Positions 48,551 to 60,082 of a DNA stretch of 64,000 nucleotides are shown piece after piece (the stretch's first letter is position 1; every line of letters starts with the position of its first letter). A program made the translations under genes and the position numbers. The stretch lies in contig JADDOH010007988.1 of assembly GCA_016648135.1 (NCBI GenBank), positions 22,465 through 86,464 on the forward strand, given 5' to 3'. The stretch comes from Agrypnia vestita (Eukaryota; Arthropoda; Insecta; Trichoptera; Phryganeidae). Below the pieces are notes generated by a model, which was given only the letters and a program-made list of their open reading frames with translations, made no database searches and had not been told where the DNA came from.

Positions 48551-48586
<36 letters not shown>
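48551..48586 (-). repeat. 36-base T homopolymer
   Basis: An uninterrupted run of 36 T. If it is the poly(A) tail of a minus-strand insertion, the inserted body would lie at higher coordinates, but I could not identify one there. A replication-slippage homopolymer or an assembly weak spot is also possible. Confidence 0.9.
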
Positions 48587-51500
48587 CTGTAAAAATAATA
48601 AGTCAAACGATGGCGTTTGATTTATTATTTGGAGTATGGTCTGGATAGTAAAAAATATGGAAACTCTCGTCGAAATTAATGTTTTTAATAAGTAGTTTAA
48701 TCGTTTACCTATTTTAAAAAACATTTCAAATAAATTCAATATTACATACACTGCGACCGCAGGTTTGCCTAGTACCTAACACGTTAATCTTCTTCGTTAA
48801 TTACTACAAGGTTATTATGATATGTATGATTTTTTTTTTAAAAGGCGAAAACGTTTCCGAGGGTGTTGTAGTAGTATTCCCATTCATGATCCAAACATAT
48901 CATTTGACCGTCAATCTGACCTTGCACGGGCCCTCGGCGGGGAGGGGTGCCGAGTACAAGCGGCTAATAGAAAAATTAAGAATGAGAATCTCGTATCAGA
49001 TTTCCCCGTGGTCGAAAATGTACAACCTGACACCCCTTCTCAGGTAGGTACTATTCTTAAAAGCCTTTTGAGGTTCTGGCCAAAAGTGGCTCGTGATGTA
49101 TTACAGGGACCGGCATGGGATCAAAATCATGGCACAGGTAGATTTTTGTTTTGAAAACCGAGATCAAAATAAGGGAAACTAGAATCGATAAAGCGTATTT
49201 TTTTTTGGGTGGGTTAGATATTTTTTAACTACTTAATAAATTTCCAGTGTATTATGTTAAATAACCCTGTAATTGTTGTACTCAGATTGTACATTTCATT
49301 TAAGTCATTTCGGGGCAGAGACTATATCAAATTAATATTAAGAACAGAAAGTGGTGATTAACCAATACAATTCCATTCACCAATGCACACTACGCATCAA
49401 TTAGAAATGCATAAACGATGCTCTTGAATATTATCGACACAATATTGCCATATTGTATCATTATTCTTGATGATGGTAAATGAAATGTGGTTCAAAGCTT
49501 TGACTATTACTTAAACCTTACCCATGGTTGAATCTCTTTTTTTAATAATATCAGTGCAATATGATTGCTGTGATTTCACAATTTTTATCCTGCTAGCAAG
49601 GTCTGTTTTCTATCAATTATTGGTTGCACAATTAAAAGACTTCATTCATCATTATTTTTGGCTTCTAGTACCTTAGATGGTTATAGCGATATAGTGGCAT
49701 AATTATATGACGGTTCAAGAGAAAGGGTGAATGACATAAACGCATTTTTAACTGGTTTTATCGCCAGACCGAAGATTTAAAAATAGATATGATTTAATAA
49801 AATGCTTCTAAAACATTCAAACATGTTTTCAAGAGCAGTTATCAATTGTAAAACTACCACTTTTGCCAAAAAAATACTTTCAATAGTCCAATGGTGGTAT
49901 TTATGCTTTCAAGTCCTCATATTACGTATTTTTTTTTACATCAATCACGAAAACTTAAATTCAACTTTTTCACGCAAGGAGACACGCAACAATTTAGAAG
50001 TGGAATATATTATGCAAGCAGATTTTAGGTATATACTATAATTATTATTAATAAATATGAAACCCGTGAAACACCTTTCCGCGCAGATCGATGATTTAGC
50101 TTCAAGTTTGTTTCCACAAAACGTAGATTTAGAATCTGTAGAGACTAAATTCCAACAACTCGGCTAGGAAGATGATATCAATTTCCGACATTTTCCAGAA
50201 ATCCGTCCTTGGGTGATTTACGGAGCACGCTGGCCGTGTTTTCGGTATCAGAAAAACAATTGCGTGATCAGTGGGACACATTAAATCATTCTACGAAGGG
50301 ATAAGGCCATTGTGTCCATTCTTCTTTTAGTGCTTTATATCTATGATTAGCATTCTAATGCTTCTTCTTACCGCACGGGCTTTCTATGCGGTCGTTTATC
50401 AAGGAGTTTGAATAACTCGCATTTCGGAGGGCACTCCAGTCAGTTAGATTGTGTTTTTTTTCGTTCCTGATATCGTGTTTATGTAACTTATAGCCTGCGT
50501 TCCGCGCACCGGGTGGGTGAAGGATAGTTCATTAGAATAATATTAATATGACACTAAATACCGCCTACCAGTGTCAAGGCGTTCTAGTAAAAGATTTATG
50601 GCAGTCTTGGATACATAAAGGTTAGTTTTGTTTGATTTAAATTATTGATTCTGAATAAGTTTCGTTGTAAGAAGTCAAATTGTTGTTCAGCTGATGAATG
50701 GAGTATACAAAGCATTAATTATAATTATAAAACACGTTTTAAAATTGTTATTTATTATTTTTACAAGGTTAGTTGACCAAATCACGGAGTTATTTTCCTA
50801 AATCAATATTTTTTATATAAAAAAAATTGGCTAAAATGGTGGTAAAATAATATTAAGAACAAAATAAGGGCTGTCTTAAATCAATATATATAATTTAGGA
50901 ACGAGTTTTAGATTAACAATTAGAATATATATTTTTGAAAACTAGAAAACTAACCGATAATTAAGTATTACCTACATATTTCGTGTTACATATTGTTTGT
51001 TTTAAGTGCTTAGTTTCCTAGAAAAAAAGATTTTCGCTTCCAGTTTCTGCAAAGATTTCATTTTTAAATTTATCATTTCTTCATCCCTGATCTATCCTAC
51101 TGCATAATATAAATAGATTGCCCGACACCCCATCTCGGTTACCAATTTCGCACCGGTGTGCATACCCACGTACCTACTTGTACACCCAATACTAACTAGC
51201 AATACGTCACAGGGGCACGTCTCTCACCCTATCAACCTCCCCTGGGGATTCTGAAGGGATGGTATTTCGTACGTTCACGTAGATGATGATGTCATAGAAA
51301 TTACAAAATAAATATTCTTTGAAAATTAAGCACCTGTTCTGTAATTTTTTTGTATAAATAATGATTAAGGAAATGCAAAGGAACAAGGAGATTAGACGTG
51401 TGAACGTACATACTTTCTGTCCGCACAGCGTCAAACAAACTGTAGATACACACTATGGTAGGTAGGAAGGTTTGGATATTATGACATTTGAGTCGGGGGA

Positions 51501-52489
51501 TTTAAAATAACAAAATAGATTTTTAATGTGTTTAACGGACAGTATTATACATATATATTCATCATTGCCAGACGCTTTTTGCGGATAATTTCTTCCACCA
51601 GACGCTTTGAAGCCTTTATAATAAATAATCGTGTCATTATCAGTAACAAATCTGAAGTTCGTATATTATATTCGGGCCACTGTTTAATAATATTACCGGA
51701 TACCTTATATTTAAACGTTTTACTTGCACATTTTTTTGTACCTGTATTACCTGTTATCTGATCAAATCCTCCGAATTCAAATGGCGTAATATCCAAACAT
51801 AATATCATTATTTCGATTAAAATTTATAATCACGTTGCTCACATTAAATTAATAATGAAGTCACTCAGAAGCATTAACCACAGAAACAGCTGAAGAACAT
51901 GCCGTTCGAAAATTTGTTTCAAACTTAAAAAAAACATGTGTGGATGTTAAAAAATTATTACTAATTTATGAAAAAAAAGCGTATAAACTCTTCATTTTTT
52001 TTTGCCTGTTATATATGAATTGCCCTGACCAAATAACGTTATAAATAGGTAATGTATTTATTGCCAACGCTGCAAAAAAAAATAATTTATTATTCTTTTT
52101 ATATTTAGATATCAAGTTCGAAATATGCTTGTTATTAAAATTTATAGTTTTAATTCCGCGTTTTCCATTATGGGGTTTTTGTTTATGAATTATTTTTTTA
52201 TTGAGAATTATATTCTTAGACCGTCAGACTTATTTCTTTATGTACCTGCTTACTTTTTATCAATTCACAATTGTGGCTTATGGATGCAAAATTGCCTCTA
52301 TCCATATGGGCTCCACATGGATAATGGCGGTTTTGCATCTGTTATTGTGTACTGGGTGAGAATTTTGGTAGTTTGTGTTGTATTGGGTTTGTTAAATTAT
52401 GATCCGTAAACGAATGTAGGCAATTTTTAAATCGATTTGATGAAGGCAATTTTTTGTAATGTTGAATAAATTTGTTACTTCTCGTCATT
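48587..52489. other. AT-rich DNA, no gene supported
   Basis: A GC-richer patch at about 48840-49150 gives overlapping ORFs (48817-49047, 48822-49154) of ordinary amino-acid composition but no recognisable domain. Another such patch lies at about 50080-50300, and one at about 51170-51260. These are unexplained. The rest is A/T-rich. Confidence 0.4.
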
Positions 52490-52620
52490 AAAATGCAGTC
52501 TTGCTAGTAATGTTAAAAAAAATTCAACCAGGCGACGAATGAGCAGAAACGATATGGGAGCTTTTGCTCATAAAACGTTCCTGGGTACGCGGTGGATTAT
52601 TTTAATAGCTAATAAATATT
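52490..52620 (+). repeat. dispersed repeat Z, copy 1
   Basis: Contains AAAATTCAACCAGGCGACGA, CGATATGGGAGCTTTTGCTC and ACGTTCCTGGGTACGCGGTG, matching 57755-57895 in order. Class unknown. Confidence 0.7.
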
Positions 52621-52789
52621 TTAAAATTATTATTAAAATAAAATGAAAATTTAAAATTTTTGACAGTAGGTACCTAATTAAAATGCTGATTTTTAACGCG
52701 ATCATACAAACTGTGTAATGATGTACAGTTGAATAATATTACTTAATACGTAATACTATAATTTTGAAATGGCAAAATTGAACAATATA

Positions 52790-53060
52790 TTGTGGCCGCG
52801 TCTCAACGTTATTTCAAAGGGATGTTTTCCGTCCCCTCACTCCTCAGCCCCCATCCCCCCGGGGGTTGAAGCGGTCCAACATGGCGCATAACGCCCCTTG
52901 ATTTATTACCCCGAACTAAACTTGGCCTCGCCCCCCTCACCACCCCTCTCCACCCACAAAAGCGAAACGAATGTTACCCCCACTCCGATCCACCCCTAAC
53001 CCCCTCCACTACTCACCTGTGATCGTAAACCAATCGGGAACTTTAAATTTGACGTGCAAT
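52790..53060. promoter_or_regulatory. C-rich island, candidate promoter or first exon on the minus strand
   Basis: About 270 bases with many C-runs (for example CCCCCATCCCCCCGGGGGTT near 52850 and CTCGCCCCCCTCACCACCCC near 52930). On the minus strand the motif ATCACAGGTGAGTAG crosses 53016/53017, a near-consensus 5' splice donor. So an untranslated first exon reading leftwards is possible. G-runs on the minus strand may also form quadruplexes. No ORF; no repeat homology. Confidence 0.4.
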
Positions 53061-53999
53061 TTGTTAGACCGGCGACAAAATGTTTTTTATTTATCATCAC
53101 GTCTTAATCTTAATCTAACAAACGGTTAGCGCTTTTTTATAGGATCCGTTTTACTTAAATAATATTTCGAGGCCTTTGTATCAAATTCATTTGTATACAA
53201 CCCTCGTGCGTTTGAATCTTACGCTCTTTTTGGCAGGTAATCTCCGTCGAGTTAAGAGAATTCTAATTTGTGGTGTTAAATAAATTTATCAAATCTAAAA
53301 AACCGTCAGCTTAATGTAAATTTTATGCAACGTGAATTGTTTGCAAATTGTTTAAAAATATAAACGAGAGTATCAAGACATCTATGCCTATCACAAAAAT
53401 GAAAATACATAGTCATCATAGATCGGTGTACACAAATAGACTAATTATATCTACTCGTTTGCTTAAAAAACATGAATAAATATAATTGAAATGAAAATAG
53501 CTCTAATGTCATAACCATGTTTTTAGTAAATTTTTTTCAGATGCACAACTTATATAGTATTATTAGTGTAAATTTGGTATTGATTAAATAAAGTTTTATC
53601 AATATAATATTTTTTTAAGTTAATTATATAAATATTGTAAGGGAGATATGTTGCGCAGAAAAACATGGGAATCGGTCCAATCACGATAGCTGACCTGAAC
53701 GGCGCCGTATGTAAGATAGTTTTTTTAGTTTCGTCTTTTTTCAAACATTTCCACGTTTAAAAAAATGTCACGCCCTCATTCCAAATGCGTTTGTGCGCAA
53801 ACTAGTTCAACCGCTTTCTTACAGTGGTCATATTATACCTCGTCTAATACCTGCATTGTACCTACTTATCTCAATTTTAAATTAGAATCATCGGCCAGAT
53901 ACCACCAGTAAATCTACACTTTTATTTCTCTTTGGTCCCGAATAATCCAGATTCATAGACCCGAGTACAATATTCGAGTAAGCGTGAAGCTATACACAA
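53061..53999. other. AT-rich DNA, no gene seen
   Basis: No recognisable feature, although a minus-strand first exon (see 52790-53060) would lie at the start of this interval. Confidence 0.45.
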
Positions 54000-54215
54000 T
54001 AATAATAATTAGACCATTCATATAGCACCGTTTTCGTGAGTACTCACCTCTCCACTTGTATTAAATGTTGATGCTGAGCGAAGTATTAGTTGTCTGTTAT
54101 TTGCCGAAAATGGAATGCAGAAGCCGGTAATGTATTGAGGTGCCATGTTATGAATAGCCTTGAATATTGTAAGGCATAACTTATATTCAATCCTCTCTAG
54201 ACACCTCAGCGATAC
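54000..54215 (-). mobile_element. CR1/L2-like LINE remnant, minus strand
   Basis: On the minus strand, TTCAAGGCTATTCATAACAT, GGCACCTCAATACATTACCG and GCTTCTGCATTCCATTTTCG equal the block around 22700-22760. Sequence then jumps to GTGAGTACTCACGAAAACGG and GCTATATGAAT of the 3' end. The middle part (RAFxVAxPKLW) is deleted. Confidence 0.75.
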
Positions 54216-54843
54216 CTTTCAACCCCGCACGATTCTTTAGGAGGGTGGCTTATTATCTTTTTACGACTTCATAAAATTAGTAAATGCATAATGATACTGT
54301 TGTGATGTATTTGGAACGGAATCAAGTACCAAGTATCATTAGTAAAGACAGTATAGGTACCCTGCCCGGCCGAGTTCTCGGCGGACCGCATTTGGCTGCT
54401 GCGCAAGTCTCCGCGTAACTCATCTGATGTGTTTTAACTTGTTTTATTTTATTTAAGTTTTGGCACAAAGCGTAGGGGAAAATAAAAGAGTAGTATAAAT
54501 GAAGCGACGCGATAAACTTTTGCACAACTTCACTTCGAGCATTGTTCCGACGTAATCAGATTTTTTGCGAAGTATTCGACCGCCTGCAGAACGGCGCATT
54601 TCGTTTCGAGCGGTGATTTAAAACAGAGTAAAAAAATTAATGACACTTTTATAAGGTGGTTTAGTTTGCTATCTGTTAATTTTTTCTTCTATTCTTTATA
54701 CCTGCCACTAAGAATGCTCCCATGCGTTTCGAATCCAATACAATAGTTACCTATAGTTGCCTGCTTTTTCAAATTTTTTAGTAGGTAAATTAGCCGAGTT
54801 TTTTTTTAAACATTTCGAGTAATTATTTAAAATTGTATAATAT
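54216..54843. other. mixed DNA, no gene seen
   Basis: A GC-richer patch at about 54355-54420 and 54500-54610; no domain or repeat recognised. Confidence 0.45.
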
Positions 54844-55392
54844 TGTCACGTGTCGTGGCTGCGGTAGGACAAATGAAAACTCTAATTGAAATTAATTAGC
54901 GATTTATTAATTAATGATTAACAAATTATTCCACGCACGAGTCACTTAAGACGAATTAGACATAACGCTATTCTTTAATCTAAGCTATTTCGCAAAATAT
55001 TACTTTGTCTATGAACACTTTATTATGGCTGGGTAACACACACTAATCGCTAGTAGAATATTCCATTTTCGCACATAGAAGTCGCACTGGTTTATTTCGC
55101 CACTTAGGTACTTACCTACTCCACTCGATTATTTCGCTTTATTTATCGCTTCGATTATTTCACGGCTGGCCATCCTGGCCGTCGTCTCGCGGCTCGCGGC
55201 CGACCTCGTACCGAACGAAATGTCAAAACGCAACACCCCGCGGCGGCCTCGTCCGCGCCATTTATACCTGAATATTTTCGAACATTCCAGATTATTCTAG
55301 TGTTTAGGAAAAGCTTCTCGTCGTTTCTTGGCTATTCTAGTCATTTTCCGACGTTTCCCGAAGGTTATGGAAAATTTTAGACCGTTCTAGAT
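54844..55392 (-). mobile_element. probable solo LTR of a retrotransposon, minus strand
   Basis: Read on the minus strand the segment has the order expected of an LTR. A 5' part carries several GAA/TTC-type modules (about 55270-55390). TATAAATGGCGCGG follows, with the TATA at 55261-55266. Then comes a CpG-rich leader (about 55150-55255) and AATAAAG (55019-55024). It ends in CACGACACGTGACA at 54844, i.e. a terminal CA. The 5' boundary and target duplication could not be fixed, and no internal retrotransposon ORFs adjoin it. A host promoter fragment is the alternative. Confidence 0.5.
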
Positions 55393-55645
55393 CCTAGTAT
55401 ATATTTATAGCATCTTTTTGGCATAGTATACCTATATTTATAGCATCTAGTATCTTTTGATAGGCCTAGACCTACGGAAAGGCGGCCGTAGCCACACGCG
55501 CTAATCGGCCGCTTCGGGGTTGGTGGCCCAGGGTTCAAGCCCCATCTCTGACCGTGTTTTTAGCCATGAATTCGAACGAAATTACTGACGTTACACGAAG
55601 TTACAGAGACAAACAGAAGGACGGTCGGTCAACCAAATTATTATG
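55393..55645 (+). mobile_element. SINE-like family, copy 6 (head missing)
   Basis: Begins inside the family at TATATTTATAGCATCTTTTT. It has a partial local duplication of that block about 35 bases on, then GGAAAGGCGGCCGTAGCCAC, CGGGGTTGGTGGCCC, AGGGTTCAAGCCCCATCTCT (box B-like), ATGAATTCGAACGAAATTAC and a short imperfect (GACA) tail, ending AAATTATTATGAAC. The canonical CTAGCTGTAACCCG head is absent, probably replaced by the LTR-like segment on its left. Confidence 0.75.
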
Positions 55646-55818
55646 AACAAATTTACTAAGCAATTAGAAAAGACATAGACATAAATATGAAATTAACGAA
55701 AAAATAATTTAGCTGCTACCGGGATTCGAACCGATGGATTAACTATTTAAAAATACTTTTTCGTTAATTTGATTTTTTTGTATGTCTTTTCTAATTCATT
55801 AATAAATTTGTTAATAAT
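55636..55818. repeat. foldback of about 180 bp with a box B-like loop
   Basis: AACAAATTTACTAAGCAATT and AGAAAAGACATA (left) pair with TATGTCTTTTCTAATTCATT and AATAAATTTGTT (right). AATTAACGAAAAA pairs with TTTTTCGTTAATT inside. The loop includes GCTACCGGGATTCGAACCGA; its reverse complement is a good Pol III box B (GGTTCGAATCCCGG). Confidence 0.7.
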
Positions 55819-55912
55819 TCACAGAAATTGCATCTTCATAATGATAATGTGTTTTTTTAAATATAAATTATTATATCATTGAAAGATTTGGCAGATACTT
55901 CGTGGTGCAACA
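55819..55912. other. short AT-rich spacer
   Basis: Separates two different palindromes; nothing recognised. Confidence 0.4.
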
Positions 55913-56253
55913 TTATAATTTAAAATATGTTTTATTTTACTTTGTAATACACACACAATATGAGTTATTAAATTGCAACTATAGTTTCGAGAGGAGCAGT
56001 CCCTCTCATCATCAGGTATAGATAATAACTATCTTAAATACAAAATTTATCAATCTAATTGGGTAGGTCAGGGGGGTCAGGGGGGCGCGCGGCAGGGAAG
56101 GGTATTTTTAGAATGATAAATTTTGTATTTAAGTTAGTTATTATCTATACCTGATGATGAGAGGGACTGCTCCTCTCGAAACTATAGTTGCAATTTAATA
56201 ACTCATATTGTGTGTGTATTACAAAGTAAAATAAAACATATTTTAAATTATAA
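55913..56253. repeat. nearly perfect long palindrome (foldback MITE)
   Basis: Arms of 146 bases, 55913-56058 and 56108-56253, match in inverted orientation except at two positions (ACTATCTT against ACTAACTT; TATCAATC against TATCATTC). The 49-base spacer is G-rich (GGTCAGGGGGGTCAGGGGGG). Blocks include CTATAGTTTCGAGAGG and CCCTCTCATCATCAGG. High arm identity implies recent insertion or ongoing arm homogenisation. Ends read TTATAATTT...AAATTATAA; a target duplication is not obvious. Confidence 0.9.
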
Positions 56254-57399
56254 ATTATTATGTTTGATAATTTTTATTTTTGCGTATTTGAATAAAGAAT
56301 AATATTAAATCTTCCGTTGAGATTGTGATCGCTCCTCTTCTTTTAATAATTAAGACAAATCAGGTGTTGGTTGCTACTCAGGACACGTCCAGAAATTAAT
56401 ACACTGCCGAACACAATATTTCAGCCAACCCGCATCCAGACTCCTCCTTATTTATATCTCTACTTGGCACGATGAATACATAACAAAAGGAAATAATGCA
56501 CTTGCATTTCGCATTATTTACGGGCGCACTCCGCTGTGTATGGAAGAATATAATATACAAATCCGACTTCGGCTACTTCCAGAACACGATCTGCTAATTA
56601 CTGTGGAGCAAATCTTTGTGTGTGTTGTATAACTTATACCCCACTCCTGGGTGGTCTGTTCTTTGAACGTTCGTACACACGCGCTATGTACCATGTCTTA
56701 CTCTCGAATTAATACCCGTATGAATATTCTTCTATATAATGATTCACATGCGATGAATATTAAACCACCACCGCAGTTATTGAGTGCTCCTGCTCTCGGC
56801 GGACGAGAAGGTGGAACGGTTACCTGCAGAAAAAATATTAGCACTTATATCAGAGGCGTGCAGCGCATACCTACAAGCAAAAACTGTGCATTACGAAATA
56901 TTCTGGAAAAAAAATAATTAAATAATCCGAAGTCGTAAAACATGCCTATGGATAGAGTTTTTATTCTAGACTTTTTCTGTATACAACTTCCTATCAATGC
57001 TTCTCCTATTTTACTTATTTGCGCACATCAAATGTGTTTTGCGAATCTGTAAGACAGCACACTAAACTGAGTATTTTCCTACTGATACCATATTATATAG
57101 GTATATACCCTATCCTTACGTCTGCAAGTTATAGTATGTAGTCGGAAAGTAAAATTTTTGGACCATAGCGTGTTTCTTCGAAAATTCTAATTTTTGGCAA
57201 GAACTGCGCGCACGTCACTTACAAATATGAAACTGTTAATAATTTCATATTTCATGAAGTTTTGTGTGTATTCCAACCATCAATTTGCATGTGAATGGTT
57301 TAAATCGATTGTTACTTTTATTTCATTGGAGTACATTAATTATTTAAAAATAGAATCCGAAATGTAGACATAAGGAAAACTTGTAAAATAGAGGACACG
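56254..57399. other. non-coding DNA
   Basis: A GC-richer patch lies at about 56380-56850 with an 88-codon ORF (56651-56917) lacking a known domain. I recognise no gene. Confidence 0.4.
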
Positions 57400-57612
57400 G
57401 CATAATGGAGTAGACCCAAAAGAAGATTCTGGAGGGATGTCATAACCAGGATGGACAGTGAAAGACTTGTGCATACAGTTGCCAAAGAAATCCCCTCTGG
57501 ACGACGCCCACCGGGTAGACCCCTAAAGGCTGGAGGGATAGCTGAACCTCGTCTTCCTGTTTTCTGTACCATTCGATAGATCTAATAAAAGAAAAAGAAG
57601 AAGAAGAAAAAA
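57400..57612 (+). pseudogene. RTE-like LINE C-terminus with (GAA)n tail
   Basis: One frame reads RPKRRFWRDVITRMDSERLV, then HTVAKEIPSGRRPPGRPLK, the common GRRPxGRP tail of RTE-type polymerases. It then runs to a stop at about 57577 and an AAGAAAAAGAAGAAGAAG tail. It is strongly 5'-truncated. The minus-strand ORF at 57336-57572 is its shadow. Confidence 0.75.
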
Positions 57613-57754
57613 TAGAATAAAATCAATCTAATTCTGTGTATATGAATTGTTTTTCTTCTTTTAAATAAATAAGTATCCTAAGGCGGGGATAGTGAATGGC
57701 TTTGTTCTAGCGGCCTTACCGCTTCTTAACGGTATACGACCGGTGCAGACACAT
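57613..57754. other. spacer, possibly the 5' part of repeat Z
   Basis: GGTATACGACCGGTGCAGAC and neighbouring sequence are GC-richer and may belong to repeat Z, but have no partner in the other copy. Confidence 0.3.
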
Positions 57755-57895
57755 GCAGTGCTGCATGTCCTGCTTGTTAGTTGGAAAAAATGTCAACCTG
57801 GAGACGATCGAAAAGGACCGATATGGAAGCTTTTGCACTTAGAACGGTCCTGGGTAAGCAGTGGGTACTATTCACTGTTTATTTGAATAAATTTA
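57755..57895 (+). repeat. dispersed repeat Z, copy 2
   Basis: AAAAATGTCAACCTGGAGAC, CGATATGGAAGCTTTTGCAC and ACGGTCCTGGGTAAGCAGTG match 52490-52620 in order and spacing. Confidence 0.7.
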
Positions 57896-59094
57896 TTGTA
57901 ATTTGTAAAAAACATTCGTTTAATGTAAGTTTTTGACCATTTTACATGCGAAATACCTTTGCTCACAACGATATCATAAATTTTTTGATTGATTACTATT
58001 TTCTCTATATAAATATATTTAATTATTTTTATATTTAGTCAGCAACAACAAAACCTAAGTTAATGCCTGCTGCACGCCACTAAGTTGTACCTTTCCTACA
58101 ATATTTCCTTTCCCACTAAAAAATATCGTGTTATAATTATATTTTTTATGTGCGCTATCTTGAAAAAATCCTGCTTGGTGGTAGCCCCAGGTACGGCTCG
58201 AACCCTTAACAACTATGCGAGTATTATCGCTAAACGTAACGCTAAACTTCAGAAAAATATAATAGATGCCGTCACGGTACAACTTGCCGTCAATTTTACA
58301 ATATGTTGTTAATGTTAACGAAGCCAAAACCAAACTCGATTTTTTTATGAGATCAACAACCTTTCTGTGTGTCGGTTTCGGAGAATCCGATAGAGGGATA
58401 TTAGAATTAGCGCGTCATGGGTGATCAAGATGGTGGACGAAACGAATGATTGATCGTAGAATGTACGGAATCAAAGAAAACGCAAAACATTGTACATGAT
58501 CTTTCTAATGCACGGAATAATGGTCTTTACGACATTGAGTCGACTCGTCAAATTTGCATGCAAGGACAACGTGGCATACGAAATCTTAGCTTACCGCCGA
58601 CGAAATGTGTGGTTCTTCTGTACATCAGATATGAAGAACGCGTAATCGTTTATCATGCGTTATCTTATGGACAATAGGGTCTAGTTTTGTATGCACGAAT
58701 GACTTGGGTATTAATGTATAACGTACGTGGAATCGTAAGAGAGACGTGTATTGAGTTCATGTTTACCTATCGCATCTGGTGACGAAGCGCCACTAACTTG
58801 AATGTGTTGAAGGACTTATGACTGCCTAAATTGTAAAGCATTTTAAACAGATTTGTGATTTGTATACTTCAAGTAGATTTTTCGCTCATGGCACTGTACA
58901 TACTGTAGGTAGGTACTGACGAATTTGATGAAAGTTTTTTTAAATTATTACTATGTAATGTAACCTGCAGTATTATTACAATATAATTTGATTAACATGT
59001 AATTATTTAATGGACGGAGAATGACATAATATTAATCACATCTTAATAAAAATAATGACTCTATTGAAACACGTAAAATTGTGTTGTACATAAC
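57896..59094. other. non-coding DNA
   Basis: GC-richer patches at about 58180-58300 and 58400-58650; overlapping short ORFs show no known domain. Confidence 0.4.
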
Positions 59095-59245
59095 CGATAG
59101 CATGTATCAAATGCGCTACTGTATTACCATATAGCGTGAAGCGGTCATATAACTTTGTCTCATTCAAGCACACTACATATTGACATGTATCGGTATATTA
59201 CACATTCTTGATGCGCCGTAACCAAAAAATCGACCTGTACCCGAC
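59095..59245 (+). repeat. dispersed repeat X, copy 2
   Basis: Shares CATATAACTTTGTCTC, TTGACATGTATCGGTATA, CACATTCTTGATGCGCCG and AAATCGACCTGTACCC with copy 1 at 14170-14355. Confidence 0.7.
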
Positions 59246-60082
59246 ATCGCCAGTGATTTATACATTTTTAAATATTTATTTCATATTCTCTTATATTTCA
59301 CTGATAAACGCTGAAAAAATCGATACATGCAATTAATTTTGGACAAAATCTCTGTTAAATTCATGACACCAGAATGCACTAGTTTGAGAGCTTTTCTGCT
59401 TTAGACAAACAGGTATTCCGCTGTACAATTAAGATCACCATTTATAGTGTCAATTAATTCAAATAATAAACATTATTCAAACAGAATCTTCTATTTACAA
59501 CACAATTTTCCTTTAACATTCTTCATATTTAATGTAATATTGAATTTATATTACCTTGATTTATTACAAATTGCATAATTTTAAATTAATAGGTGTATTA
59601 TATTATGTTGGTCGTCTGTTTAGATGTTAATAATATCGTGTATTTTCTTATTTTGCTACTAGATTTATTATTGATCGAGGGATTAAATTCCTTAGTATTC
59701 GGTTTGTTTTGTTACAAGTCATTGTTCTGAGATCAAGGCTATCAGGAAATGCATTTTGCCTCTCGTGGCATAAGTACATGAGCTTTTTATTGATTTCTAT
59801 GTAATGCATCCATGTGCTGATAAATTTATTTACGTGGTACATAACATATAGTGGTTAGTCATATTTTTATGAGATTTATTTTAAAAAGGTGACCGCGTGG
59901 AATAACGTGTATGGCTCTTTGAATGCAATAATGGAAGCTTGTCAACCGCGGCTAGACTAGCGGTACTCAATGGAATTCTGGAACCTACTTGGGAGCCGGT
60001 AGACAAGGAACTAAAGTAGATTGAAAGCAATGGAAGTGATATCATTTAGGCGCATGTGTGACAGAATTTTGTTTGTCAAAAT
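59246..60082. other. AT-rich DNA, no gene seen
   Basis: No recognisable feature. Confidence 0.5.
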
